Source of the DNA: Rhodosporidiobolus odoratus
Lineage: Eukaryota > Basidiomycota > Microbotryomycetes > Sporidiobolales > Sporidiobolaceae
Direction: 5' to 3'
DNA: 64,000 nucleotides
Assembly: GCA_034387635.1 (NCBI GenBank)
Contig: JAOANU010000005.1
Location: 744,001 to 808,000, forward strand
Numbering within the stretch: the first letter of the stretch is position 1; every line of letters starts with the position of its first letter. Under the pieces are notes generated by a model. It saw only the letters and a program-made list of their open reading frames with translations. It ran no database searches and was not told the origin of the DNA. Shown piece by piece: positions 1 through 13,177 of the stretch. The position numbers and the translations under genes were made by a program.

Positions 1-2220
<2,220 letters not shown>

Positions 2221-2714
2221 TCGGACGATAGGCATCACGACGGCTAGTAGGTTAGTAGGAGGAAGCATAGGAAAGGGGAGAAGAGAAGAGCGGGTTGGGC
2301 CTCTCTTGACAGATTTTTTTCTTTTTTTCGCTTGTTCCCCATCGCAATCCCCCTCGACATTCTCGCTCGCAATAGTACACACAAAAGTTACAAGCATCGT
2401 GGTCATTGGCCGCACGAAAGAGAAGGGAGAAACAGGGAACCTGCATCTCTTGACACGCGCCGTCTGACGGTCCAGACGTCCACCTCGCGTCGTCCGCGAC
2501 TTCCGAGCACTCGCGTCCTTGGCTTATCCTACTCTACCGGACTACACACGGGACAGACCAGCCTCTATCTTACAGCATCCCGCTACACTCGTACAGCTAT
2601 AAGCCGTCTTCGCCTTCTCTCCTCCCCACCTCCCATCTTCATCAATCTCGCTCACCTCGTCTCACAAGACAAGCGGTTCCGCCTCAGCTCTAAACTCGAC
2701 ACTAGACTAGCAGC
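2221..2714. other. KAR2 3' UTR and coronin promoter/5' UTR
   Basis: This holds the tandem spacing between two plus-strand genes. A T-rich stretch near 2310-2330 follows the KAR2 stop and could be part of its 3' end signal. A pyrimidine-rich stretch before 2715 suits a fungal 5' leader. No further gene is supported. Confidence 0.5.
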
Positions 2715-4832
2715 ATGGGATCTCGCTTCGTCCGTCAATCAGCCTATCGGCACACATTCGGGTAAGTCCCTCGTGGACCGTTTCAACCACACCAGAAGGC
2801 TGCCGGTACCAGCGGACGGTTCATTACGGCCCTCGTCACGACGAGGTAGCACGGGCAGTCGGGGCGGCCGGGTCTTCAAGCGGAATGTTGGAAACTAGAT
2901 GTGTGAGGGCACGTTTTCGGGGGCTGGAGGATAGTGTCATGAGAGTTGAACGGATATTTGTACCCCATTGCGCCGTTCGATCTCCGACGCCGCCGACGCC
3001 AGCCGCCAGGGCAGCAAGCAACAGATGCCAGGCCATCTCGCGACCTCGGACTGATCCTCCTTCCTGCCCTTTTTCTCCTCTGCACCTGCAGTACCTCCGC
3101 CAAGCGTGAAGACTGCTACGACAACATCAAGACCAGTCTCTCCTCGTTCGACACCAACTTCGTCAGTGCTTCTGGGAAATACCTTGCGGTGAACTGGCAA
3201 GCTTCTGGAGGAGGCGCTTTCCTCGTTCAGCCGTTGGACATCACCGGCAAGGTGCGCCTTTCTTTACTTCCTTCAGGCATCGAGGCCTGAGTACTCATTT
3301 CATCTATCCATAGCTCCCGGACCTTTTCCCCCTCTGCCGCGCTCACACCGCTCCTGTCCTCGACACGCACTGGTCTCCCTTCGACGACTCGCTCGTCGCC
3401 TCTGTCGGCGAAGACGGAAAGCTCGCAATCACACGGGTCGACGATGGCCTTCTTCGTGATGCCTGGTCTGGCGACCGCAAAGACCTCCCCGACCTCGTCC
3501 CGGTTTGGACCACGAACGCGCACGGCCGCAAGGCTGGCCACGCTCGTTTCCACCCTTCCGCCGCCGGTGTTCTCGCCACTGCTTCCACGGACGTCAAGGT
3601 GTGGGATGTTGAGGCGCAGAAGGCCTCTCTGACGAGCGAGACCCATGCCGACATGGTGCAAAGCATCGACTGGTCCTACAATGGCGACATCTTCGTCACG
3701 ACTTGCAAAGACAAGAAGCTCCGTCTGTTCGATCCTCGCACTGGATCAGCTGCTATCACCGTCGCCGACTCGCATTCGGGTGTCAAGGGGTCCAGGGTTA
3801 CCTGGCTCGGAGCGCTCGACCGCATCGTCACCACCGGATTTTCCCGCAACAGCGACCGTCAAGCCTTCCTCTGGGATGCGAGGGAACTCACAAAGGGTCC
3901 GATCAAGCAGATGAACATTGACCAGAGCTCTGGCATGCTCATGCCTTTCTTCGCCGCCGCGAACAATGTTCTCTTCCTTGCGGGCAAGGGAGATGGCAAC
4001 ATCCGCATGTACGAGCTGGAGAATGACGAGCTGTTCTACCTGTATGTTGCTCCGCCTTCCGCCTCCTTTGCTCGCCGCTCATCGCGCTCGCATTTGCCGT
4101 ATCTAGCTCCGACTACACTTCCCCTCAACCGCAGCGCGGCATGTGCTTCGGCCCTCCCCGCGCCGTCAACGTCGGCGAGACGGAGATCGCGAAAGCCTAC
4201 AAGGCTGTCGGTACCACGATCGAGCCTATCTCGTTCCGCGTTCCTCGCAAGGTGAGTATCTCCCTTTGGCCTTATCGTTCTCCATTCACCCCTCCCTCCC
4301 GCGCTTTTTCTTACCTTGGACAGCACTGAACGTTTGTTGTGCACAGTCCGAGTCCTTCCAGTCCGACCTCTTCCCTCCTGTTCCTTCCGACGAACCCGCT
4401 CTTTCCGCCGCCGACTGGTTCTCCGGCAAGACCTCCGCGCCCATCCTCCTCAACCTCGAAACCCGCCAGCACACCGCCTCCTCTGCCCCGATCAAGGCCT
4501 TCAAGCCTTCTGCCACCCCTGTCCCGGCTGCTGAACCAGCTAAGATCGCGACTCCCCCCGCTGCCACCACGCCCGCTCGCCAGCCTACCCCGCCTCCTGC
4601 TCCCAAGGCCGCGCCTGAACCCGTCTCCACTCCCCTGCCCACAGTACCTGTCGCTACTCCGTCTCCGCCCGCACCGGCAGTCAACGGTAATGGGGCGTCG
4701 AAGCAGGACGACGGCGAGGCGCAGGCGTTGAAGGAGCAGGTCAAGCATCTCCAGGCGGAACTTTCCGAGAAGGATGCGGTCATTCGCGAGCTTGAGTTGA
4801 AGCTGGAGAGGGTCAAAGTTGCATTGGCTTGA
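2715..4832 (+). CDS. CRN1: Coronin, actin-binding WD40 protein
   Basis: Exons 2715-2761, 3092-3251, 3314-4041, 4107-4251 and 4347-4832 give 521 aa. The N-terminus reads MGSRFVRQSAYRHTFG, the basic coronin signature. WD40-type blades follow (for example VKVWDVEAQ, LRLFDPRTG, AFLWDARELTKGP, NIRMYELEND), then the conserved post-propeller region with YTSPQPQRGMCF and DLFPP. A Pro/Ala/Thr-rich unique region of about 100 residues precedes a C-terminal heptad coiled coil (QALKEQVKHLQAELSEKD), expected to drive oligomerisation. Coronins bundle actin and regulate Arp2/3 at cortical patches. The start is placed at the only ATG that gives the canonical N-terminus; it sits in a 47-nt first exon followed by an unusually long 330-nt intron. 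It converges on the BolA-like gene with about 235 bp between stops. Confidence 0.95.
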
Positions 4833-5068
4833 GCAAAAGACGAAGAAAAGGATGCTGGAGAGAGGAATAAATCTGTGTGGAAGGGCAGTAAAGGACGTGC
4901 AGAAGTGAATGGACACGTTTTATCTGTTTCGGTTCCAATCTCGCCTTCTTAGACTTGTGCGACTAGCGAGCTGTGGGGCAAAGTATAGGCTATACAACAT
5001 GATTTGCGGGAGAGACTCTGCTAGGTTGCGAGGTAGTTTCGCTTCTATTGCTTTTCCGACATCCTGAA

Positions 5069-5736
5069 TCAAGCTGCCACCACGTTGACCTTCTCGAACT
5101 GCTCCGGCGTGTACGATTTCTGCATGACATAGAAGCAGGGGAAAATTCGCGTCTGTGGATATGAGCGCTATTCGGAGGAGGAGAAACAACGAGGGGAGGC
5201 TGCCGAGTTTGCAGGGACGAACCTGCGTAAAGGCGTGTAGCTCGGCAATCTCCTCCTTCAGCTTCTCGTTGACTTTTCGGGTAGGATCTCGGTGTAAGCA
5301 GGAGGGTCATTGGAGAGAAAGAAAGAAAAGGAACAGAACCTGCCTTCTCGGTGCTTCTTCAGCGTTGTCTTGCCGGCGAAAGATGGGGAGACGATGATCA
5401 CTTCGTAGGACTGCAGGACGTCGCGAAAGTCAGCGAGGAATCGAGGAAGCCTTGTCGGTGCCAAATTCGGGTAACATCGAGAGGAGGGGAAGAGACTCAC
5501 TGCTCCACAACCGCCTGAGCACCGACATGCGCCATAGTAGACAGTCAGCACTCTGTTCCTTCTCAGGAACACACGCCCAGCTCACCCGAGACGTCGAAGA
5601 CTTGCTGAATGTTCAGAACGAGGTGAAGTCAACGGCCGATGTAACAGCGAGAACACGTCGAGGGGCTTACGACGTGAGTCAAGTCAGGCCAGCTTTGTCG
5701 GATCTTGGCTTCTAGAGAAGCGGAGTCAACGGGCAT
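5069..5736 (-). CDS. BolA-like protein
   Basis: Six small exons read on the minus strand: 5671-5736, 5586-5604, 5501-5514, 5344-5410, 5223-5272 and 5069-5119, giving 88 aa. The product shows the BolA fold signatures: VFDVSGGCGASYEVIIVS, then FAGKTTLKKHR, then VNEKLKEEIAELHAFTQ and KSYTPEQFEK. BolA proteins partner monothiol glutaredoxins in Fe-S cluster delivery and iron sensing; the invariant His (KKHR) and the Cys in SGGCG are candidate ligands. Two exons are micro-exons (19 and 14 nt). Intron 4 appears to use a GC donor (G|GCAGGT); its acceptor is slightly ambiguous and an alternative would add five residues. Neighbouring ORFs in other frames are explained by this splicing. Cytosolic versus mitochondrial BolA subtype cannot be decided; no clear targeting peptide is visible. 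Confidence 0.85.
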
Positions 5737-6066
5737 GACAAGAGGTGGACAATGACGGAGGCCAACCCGGAACGGGTGCGAAACGGGCGGGGTGCATGAG
5801 ATTGCACGGGGCTTCAACTGAGTACTCGGAATCTACCAATCCTAGCCGAGTACTCGAGAGGAACAAGGGCGGCCATGCTCGTCGAAGTCACGGGAATCGA
5901 AAAACGCAGCAAAGAAAAGGATGATGAAAAGCAGACTTGACTGCAGAAGTCGCCCATGTAGAGCAGTAAGCCAGCGATCATACATTGTAAGGGGCGCACG
6001 TATCTAGCTCGGAAGCTCCCGGGAGGCGCCCGGCCTGTGGGCTGTGAAACGACAGGTACATTCCGT

Positions 6067-6748
6067 TTAACCGCCGTGCAAAGTAGAGATGAAAACGACC
6101 TCGTCTGCCTCCTCAAGCTCGTACTCAAGCTCGCCTTCTAGCTCCCAGTCGGTCGAGTTGATTAGAACCAGGATACCGGGTCGGCTGTTGAGTAGTATTT
6201 AATGGGAGAGGTGTAAGAACGCACAAGCCGAATGGCGGCAGAGGGCGGCAGACGAGATGGCGGTCGAGGTGACAAACGGCGGGGTCGGGTCGAAGAACGC
6301 AATGGAGTGGACAGAAGGAACGGACGGCGTCGAGAAGCAGGCAAAAGAAGCCACAGGGCAGTGAGAAGAACGGGAAAATCAGCACAGGCGAATGATCCTT
6401 TACGAAGGAAGAAGCACGCACACACTCTCGCCTTGTGAGAACAGTTCCGGTCGTTCCCTGTCCTCCAGTAAGTACTCCCTCAGCCACCAGATCAAGAACC
6501 GCACATCTGTCCGCTTCGCGCCCTTCTCACTCTCGTCGACGGGCGTAGGTGCTGCAGCTGGTGCTTTGCTTGCAGAAGTAGTCGAGGCGGGAACGTAACA
6601 TCTCGGCAGGGTAAGCTGGTGCGAGTGGGTGCCCGAGAAGAGCAGTTCCATTCCGCCGCTGCAGGATGAGGAGATGTCGATGAAACCGCTGGCGCGAGCG
6701 AGATTGGCACACGCACCTGAACTGTACCGTGACGTTCGTTGTGGCCAT
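6067..6748 (-). CDS. URM1: Ubiquitin-related modifier Urm1
   Basis: Exons 6717-6748, 6422-6658 and 6067-6184 (minus strand) encode 128 aa. It starts [20 protein letters not shown] and has the conserved [18 protein letters not shown] block. It ends [12 protein letters not shown], the mature di-glycine terminus that is thiocarboxylated by Uba4. Urm1 is both the sulfur carrier for 2-thiolation of wobble uridine in tRNAs (with Ncs2/Ncs6) and a protein modifier. The C-terminal GG directly precedes the stop, so no processing is needed. An Ala/Pro/Ser-rich insertion of about 25-30 residues separates the first beta hairpin from the helix, making it longer than the usual ~100 aa. It lies in tandem with, and about 330 bp upstream of, the BolA-like gene. 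The short spacer up to the repeat at 6973 is its promoter. Confidence 0.95.
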
Positions 6749-6972
6749 GTCTGCTATAAAAGCCACGGTAGTGATCGACGTAAGAGGAGGAGAATCTCCA
6801 TCTTCTGCTCGTCTGTATAGCGAGTTTCAATGGCCCACATAGCGCAAAGCTGTTGGCATCCGCGCTATAAGAAACACCATAGATCAGCGGATTATAGGGG
6901 CTGGTGCGGAACGAAGAAGCAAGTGAGCAACTCTCTGCTTAGCCGAGTGACTGAGAAGGAGACGCTGGAGAA

Positions 6973-7384
6973 AAACAAGTACAGCTATTGTTTCGTGGTT
7001 CACACCAGATGAGGGTCAAGACTAAGACATAGGGAACACAAGGAAAAGCGGAAGGGATATAGCAATGCGACAACCAACTCCCCCAACATCCTCCGCCCGG
7101 AACAGACCTCACCTTTTCTCACCCACTCTTTACTGCTTAGCGGCAGCCAGGCGTTGAGGGCGCTACCGCTGCGATACCATTGAAGCTGTCCAGCGTTGAA
7201 AGTGTGAGTGAGGGGGATGTCCTCGGTAGATCCACTGTGGAAGGAAGTGATCAGTGACAAGTAGAAAACAGGAATCGGTGCCGACGCACTCCTTGCGGTT
7301 GAGGCGGAGGGTGACAGGGGAGCCTTACAGAGTGTGCAGATGTGACAACGTACAGCTGAGAGTTGGGTCCACAGTGCACAGGAC
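6973..7384 (-). repeat. Repeat copy A: sequence downstream of the orphan gene, with an embedded ACO1 fragment
   Basis: Read on the minus strand, 7384 to 6973 matches 18449-18823 (plus strand) closely. Inside it, 7151-7324 is a near-identical copy (about two mismatches in 174 nt by eye) of ACO1 positions 13762-13935. It spans the end of the penultimate exon, the whole last intron and most of the last exon. The reading sense matches ACO1, and the fragment lies just downstream of the orphan 828-aa gene. The retained intron shows the duplication was at DNA level, not through mRNA. Confidence 0.9.
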
Positions 7385-7523
7385 AATGTCTTTGTCGCAA
7401 AAGGGGAACTACTCGAAGGGGGAGGGAGACAACGGAAAATAAAACAAAACGGGGGAAAGTCGAACGAGTACGGAAAGCTGAACGAAACCCAGGGAGGACA
7501 AAAGACACGATGAGGCGGCCACT

Positions 7524-10500
7524 TCAGCTACTGGACTTGCGAGGGTAGAGGCTTGAAGACCGGTTGTCGGCGCGACCCTTCCCAGCGCGACGTTCTTGGC
7601 GACGGGCGGAGTCTTCCTGATCGTCGGCGATACTTGTTGTCGCCTCCACGCTGTCGGTCAGAGGAGTAGAAGCAGTGTTGACCGGGAGTGGCAGTTGGGG
7701 AGGTGGAGGTGCGAGGAGACCTGCCGAAGAACCGGCGCGGGGAGGAGTTGACTGAAGTTGATACATGAAAGGGGAGGGAAAAAGGTAAAGCTAATCAGCC
7801 ATCAACCTCGGCGGAGCAAGGCCGGAGCGCAGATGGCGAAAAGGGAACGCACCTGGTCTTTGGCGTCGATGAGAACGAAGCCAGCAATGCCCTTCCTCTT
7901 CTTCTGATTTTCCTTCTTCCTCTTCTTAAGCAAGGGACCGGCTTCTTCCGCGACTCTTGCCTTAGTCTCCCTCCCCCGCTCCGACTTCCGCTCGTACGCC
8001 TCATCGCTGAGTGCCGCATACAGCGTGGCAACGTGATCACGATGAGCCTGCTTTTCCTCCTCCGGACGAGCCGCCTGTTTAGCTGCTTTGGCGTTTGCGA
8101 CGTCGAGCGCCACTTGATCCTCAGCCGAGATTGGAAGACCCATCTCCAGACGGCGGCGGCTCTTATTATTACGGCGACGAGTTGCGGCACCCTTGGAGTG
8201 CAAGTATGCTGAACACAGTTGGAGGATCGAGCCCGAGACGGCAGGCGGGCAGGGGACGGGATCAGTCGAGGGTGGCGGCATGCGGAGAATGTTTTGGATG
8301 TAGTGGAGAAGAGGGCGATCAAGGAGGGCAATGTCGTCGAGTGAGCGACGAACGCCGGTCAGGATCTCACGACGCGCTAGATAATGAATGCGGTAATGCC
8401 ATGGCGTGTCGGGCTCCATCAAGTCTTCCTTCGAGTCGCCGTCGCCGGTGGTGCGCAATGCGAAGGAGCTCCGAAAGCCGAGGCTCGAGAAGGCGCGAAA
8501 AGGAGGGTAACGATCGCCACCAAAGGCAAGGAGCCTCAGAAGAATGGCTGTCAGGTCCTGTGTGATGCCAAGGAGTCAGTCATTGCATCTTGTCAAGTCT
8601 CCTTGCCTCTTGAGGCTTCGGTGATTGCGAGAAACTGTCTAGGAACGGCGGCAGGTGGACGGCAGGTGGACGGCAGGTGGACGTACGTGCGTTGCACGCC
8701 TCATAGCCCCAGGGCGTGCATCTTCTCCCAGAGCTTGAGGATGACGGCGTCGGAGAAAGAGGGACGATCTCGAAAGCGGGTCGTTCTCTCGACGGACGAA
8801 GAGCAGTTCAGCTCCGCCTTCCGTGCCACGATGAACCCAGCGTAGAGGTATTGGGATCTGCCTAATCGAGGAGTCGGCGACATAAGGCAGAAGGAGGTCG
8901 TCGCGAACATCCCCACCGTTGAACACGACGATGCGGTTGCGAGGAACGAGGAAGTCAAGGACTCTGCGATTGAAGCGCATCATTGCATCTCGCTGAGCCT
9001 TGTTGAGGAGCGAACGGAAGGGATGCCTGCGTGACCAGGAGACGTCGAACGCCGCAAAAGAGTAGTCGACGTTCCCAACCTGCATTATAATCCGGTTAGT
9101 CTTGCTTCGAGAAGGGTGAGACGAACTGCTTACGAGGTTGTCTGCGAGATCAAGCTCGCCACTGCGTCCTGCAATCTCTTCAGACAGACTGCCGCCCGTA
9201 CCAAAGGCATGGCACTCCCGGTTCTTGACAACCCGGGTGGGAGGCCAGGCAAAGATGCTGACCGTCGGAGCAGCAAAACGATCACGAGGTTGCGAGCTAT
9301 GTCCCCGGAACGAGGTCAGTACAGCCGTAAGTTGGAAGGATAAAGGCAGGAAAGAATCGAGCGCACAAGAAGAAGCCATCCGGAGGTGGCGGACCCGCCT
9401 TCTCCAACTCTGCTCGCAACACTTGCATCCAACCCTGCACCCTTGCTTCGAGCTCCCTCCTCTCCGTAACTGTCCCTAGTCCGTCTCCTTGGCGGATCCG
9501 AGCAAGAGCTTGACGGAGTCCTGCTGCTTCCGGCGCCGATGCGGTACCAGTGATCGCTTGATCGAGGAACGCTTGCGGGTCCTCAAAGAAGCTGAGGAGT
9601 GAAGGGAGAGCAGGCTGAGGGGGAAAGACACTTGAGGATGATGAGGATGTTGCCGGAGAGAGTGAGGTCGAAGGGCCGGCCAGTTCTGCCTCTATAGCAG
9701 AAACCTCGTCGAGCTAGATAAGAGAGGAGTTTTTCAGTTCTGACTGTTCCCACTTGAGAGCTGTTGGCAAAGTGCTCACCGTGAGTTGCAAGTCCTCTTC
9801 GTCCAGAGCACTTGTCCCAGCTTCCATCGTACCAACTTGCTGGAAGCCCAACTCCTCACCGTTGTTGGCGGAACAGACTTGCTCCTCCTCCTCCCCCGCC
9901 GGAAGGATACCATTCCCTTGATAGGGTGCCGCAAGCGCAGGCGGTGGTAGATGTCCTACAATAGGCGAGGACTGCCAAGCCTCCAGAAACCCGGCGGCGC
10001 GAGAAGGTTCAAAGTCGCCTTGCTCCGGCAGCGAAGGCGTAAGGGGCGGCAACGCGAGAGAAAGGGCGAGGGCACTGCATAGCAGGAGAAGTCGACGATG
10101 ACGCATACTTCCTGTGTACGTATCGAGAGCATATTGCAGTAGCAGCGGGGTGAAGGAGGCGGAAGAGGAAAGAGGCGAAACAGACATGTAAGTGACCTCG
10201 AATCTTACTCTTCACACGCCGGCATTGTGAGCCTGCATGAACGTGAACTATTGGCAAGGATGCTGTGCATCCGCTGCACCCTGACGGCGTAGTAAACGAT
10301 GAATCTCTCCATGCTCCGATTCCCATCCCTCTCTTCCCGGAACAGACGACCGCGTCGTAGGACGGTGTATGGACCATCAGGTGAGCGTCCCATCCCTTAC
10401 TTTTGCGTACCACGCTGTTGACTCCAAGCGCTGATCTCGGGGCTGTTGTTGCCTCGTTCCTATCGCAGTCTTCGAAGAGGGGGGAACGAACAAGGCGAAT

Positions 10501-10619
10501 ATGGGCCAATCCATCGGAAAGGCGTACCGTACTGAGCTGAGAAAGGCTATAAACAGAGTCGTAAAGCGTAGGAACAGTAGCTGTAGCGACAAGGTTGTTT
10601 GCGAGAGGCAAGTTGACAT
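7524..10619 (-). CDS. Orphan predicted protein, about 828 aa, eight exons
   Basis: I do not recognise the family. A consistent gene model on the minus strand uses exons 10528-10619, 10209-10435, 9780-10111, 9367-9713, 9134-9296, 8687-9079, 7853-8557 and 7524-7751; all phases agree. The N-terminus is hydrophobic (LQLLFLRFTTLFIAFLSSV), a possible signal peptide or anchor. A second hydrophobic Leu-rich stretch follows near residue 110. The middle is Ser/Pro-rich, then comes a block with FAAFDVSWSRRHPF and VFNGGDVRDDLLLPY. The C-terminal third is charged with a Lys-rich stretch (KKRKKENQKKRKG) and a Pro/Ala-rich tail. The first exon is the least certain part. A decayed inverted copy lies at 20938-24566, so the pair is useful for testing selection. 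It is divergently arranged with the plus-strand gene at 10840. No transposase motif was found. Confidence 0.6.
8652..8684. repeat. Three tandem 11-nt repeats in an intron
   Basis: Three head-to-tail copies of an 11-nt unit (GCAGGTGGACG) lie just inside the donor end of an intron of the orphan gene. The decayed copy at 23.4 kb has a related but different short repetition there, so the tract is probably simple slippage. Confidence 0.8.
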
Positions 10620-10839
10620 CTTCTTCTCCCTCTCCTTCTTCTTCTTCTCCTCCTCCTCATCTCTTCTTCGTCCTCCAGCTCTTCTCAGGGTACGTAGCAA
10701 GGGACTGCTCCTCCGCAGAGCCGCCTGACTGACCTACTACCGTGCTGCTCCACCCCTTCCCATCTTCCCGTCTTCTGCTCCCACCCCGCTCTTCTCCTCG
10801 TGCATCGCTTCCCCCCACAGACCCAAAGTACACAGTATC
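10620..10839. promoter_or_regulatory. Bidirectional promoter of the orphan gene pair
   Basis: The region between the two divergent orphan genes contains a strong purine/pyrimidine strand-asymmetric tract (CTTCTTCTCCTCCT type, about 10619-10670). The same spacer, more diverged, is found between the ruined copies at about 20720-20937, which shows that the pair was duplicated as a unit. Confidence 0.5.
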
Positions 10840-11581
10840 ATGAAGGGTATGAAGCTTCTCTTCTCGCACTACGGCACCAGAGCCGGCGGTCCTCGTGCCA
10901 CCCGTTTCAACGTTCCCCGCTATGTCCTCGTCAAGTACGACAACGACGGTCGCCCTATCTCGAAGCATGTAAGCACGCAGCCTCGCTAAGACTTGTAGTA
11001 TGACAGAGCTAACATGATGCTACTCGTAGAAGTGGGGTAACTGCAGGAGTGCTTGGGTGAGGATGCTCAATGGCAAGATGAAGTGTGATGAAGAAGACAA
11101 GGCAGTAAGGCGCTCTCCTTCCTCTTTCCCCTACTCTTGCACACACACATGTCGTCGTCTTTGTGCAGCATGTCAAGGCGCTTCTCGAGGCGTGTGATGC
11201 GGCTATTGAGGCTGGCGGCCTGCCTCACCTTGCCGACCACCCCGAAATTGAAAACCTCCCTCTCAGCGCCGATCAAGCTTCTGCGCTCAGGGTGGCCAAG
11301 CGCAAAGTGGCCGAGGCTGCTCGTGTGGCGCGCGTGGAGAACGGGGAGGAGCAGGATTTGAGCGAGGAGGAGAAGGCGCGCAAGAAAAAGAACGCGGTGT
11401 ACGTCAATTCATCCCCTTCTCGCTCTCGCTCGATTGCTCAGCTGACACGAATGCGCTTGTGAGACACAGTGTCGAACAGAGAGCCAACGCGACCCTGCAC
11501 CGCAGCGGGGTGTCTGCTCGTGGGCTTGCTCGTGCTCGCAAGCAGCTCGCGGAGGTCGGCGGCAAGGAATTCACGCGCTAG
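10840..11581 (+). CDS. Orphan basic protein, 181 aa
   Basis: Exons 10840-10968, 11030-11104, 11169-11398 and 11470-11581 join in frame to 181 aa, starting MKGMKLLFSHYGTRAGGPRA. I do not recognise a family. The N-terminal part is compact and aromatic (NVPRYVLVKYDNDGRP, KWGNCRSAWVRML). The middle is acidic/Leu-rich, and the C-terminal half is Lys/Arg/Ala-rich and likely helical (SALRVAKRKVAEAARVARVE), ending VGGKEFTR. Introns have canonical borders. A ruined first exon of the same gene is present on the minus strand at 20590-20719. This supports a real, duplicated gene, not a chance ORF. It is divergent from the 828-aa orphan. An additional upstream exon cannot be excluded because a good acceptor lies just before the ATG. 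Confidence 0.65.
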
Positions 11582-12582
11582 TGCCACAAGACCGGCTGAC
11601 CGCAAAGCCAGCAACTCAGTATGCCCCTGTGTTCACCTTCTATGCCGATATCCTACTGACGGTTCCTGTGCTTTCAGAAGTGCAGACTCATCTGCTCGCA
11701 GCTTTTCCCCTACCTCTCCTTCTCGTCGTCCCTTTTCCCCTTCATCTCGCTTTACGGTTGTAGCTTTCCTCTCTCGTCCCTCGTCTTTGCTCTCTCCGTG
11801 TTTGTTGCTTGTCTCGTGCATCTCACCTCTTCCAGCCTGTGCTTTCTGACCCTCCACCCTCCGGTGCAAGTCACCATTCATTCTGCTGTCATCCTGGGCC
11901 GGGTCCGCCCCGACTGGCTTTTTGATCTTCTCGTGACGGGGTCATCTTGAATATTAGGTCAGGTATTGCCCGCAAGACTTGGCAGACCCGTGCTATAGCA
12001 TCTTGAAGTACCGTCTCTCCTTCCTCTGCACCCTCTGTGACTGTGTCATGCTTTGTCCCCTTCCTCCGTACGTGTCGCCTACGGACTCAAGTCGATGTTG
12101 GAGCTGTAGTCATCCTTTCCAACTCCACGCATGAAGTAACGTGCCTGCGCCTGCGAGCGAGAATACATCGTCGTTGCTGATTTCCTCAATGACCTTCTCA
12201 ACCACCCAATTTGAGGAAGTGTGCCCCGCCGAACACATTTGGACTGGCCTGGTAGGGAGCTTACACTCTCCAACGAGCCTACCGGTGCAAGCTCTGAGCT
12301 CCCGAGACCGCTGTCAGCAGTCATCCTTGAGATTCCGCGCTTTTCTGCCTCTCTCTGCTCGGGTTGCAGCAGCAGCAGAACACCAACTGCAAAAACGGTT
12401 CAGGGTAGCGGATAGACACGCAAGCTAAGAGTTCAGCGCATCAAGTAGAAAAGCAAGGCATGAAAGAGGGTTGCGAAAGCAGAACCGACGGAAGAGGCAA
12501 GAGAATTCAACGAAATCTCACAAACAAGCGGGCTGGCCAGGAACACTACCTCACCTCGACGGAGGCACCGGCTACTAAGGAT
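11582..12582. other. Convergent spacer with one weak small ORF
   Basis: About 1 kb lies between two convergent genes. The only candidate is an 81-codon minus-strand ORF at 12079-12324 with a true ATG and an end reading YFMRGVGKDDYSSNIDLSP. No homologue is recognised and it could be chance in this GC-rich DNA. The rest looks like pyrimidine-rich 3' UTR and unstructured spacer. Confidence 0.35.
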
Positions 12583-13177
12583 CTACGCACTGTCGTTGCT
12601 GTCGACGTCGTGCTCGTGCTCCTGATTGTCGCTGTGAAGAGGGCGGGTGGCGGAGCCGTTGGCTTCAAGGTGCGAAAGGTAGATCAGCGCGAAGGTCTCG
12701 CAGTGCTGGCGGCTGCGATGATTGAGTCCGTTGGCTGTCATCATCTGCTGCATCTGCGGGCGGAGAATTTCAGGCTTTGACGTAACGAGGTCAAAAGAGA
12801 AAGAGAGGGGCGACGTACGTTCTGCTCAGCTGAGAGAAGAGTGTCGAACTGCTGTTTGCTGATGTGGCGCACCTGCAGACGATATGTGCTGTAGAACGGT
12901 CCGGCCACGAGCGAGGGAGAACAGAAGAGAAAGTTCGACGCACATCACACAAGTTGAGCGAGAAGACAGCGCCAACGGAGGCAGTGCGGATGATGACTTT
13001 GTGGCCTTTGACCTGGACCGCGATGCCGCCAAAGATGATGTGGGGCATGTCACGGGCAGGGTAGGCGAGATAGTGACCAGCCTGAAGTGGCTGTGTGGCG
13101 CGAGAACAGTTAGCGAACATTAGTATGAGGCGGGTCGAAGGGCGTACGTTGGCGAGAGTTTCGTCGAGGCGATTCAT
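12583..13177 (-). CDS. Small orphan protein, 133 aa
   Basis: Minus-strand exons 13148-13177, 12944-13090, 12819-12872 and 12583-12753 splice with canonical GT/AG borders and agreeing phase into 133 aa. It begins MNRLDETLAN, followed by a compact beta-rich segment (AYPARDMPHIIFGGIAVQVKGHKVIIRTA), then helices containing HISKQQFDTLLSAEQ and MQQMMTANGLNHRSRQHCET, and an acidic, His-containing tail. I do not recognise the family. A further upstream exon is possible since an acceptor-like AG lies 5 nt before the ATG. It sits between the orphan pair and ACO1, in tandem with ACO1, and its promoter would be the 13178-13736 spacer. Confidence 0.6.

Noticed and set aside
2332..2898. 188-codon ORF from the KAR2 3' UTR into coronin intron 1
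   Set aside because: It overlaps the true coronin start in frame but reads through its first donor; splicing explains the locus better.
7524..10619. Idea that the orphan gene is a KDZ, hAT or Helitron transposase
   Set aside because: No DDE triad, Rep/helicase motif or zinc-knuckle pattern could be seen; repetition alone does not make it a transposase.
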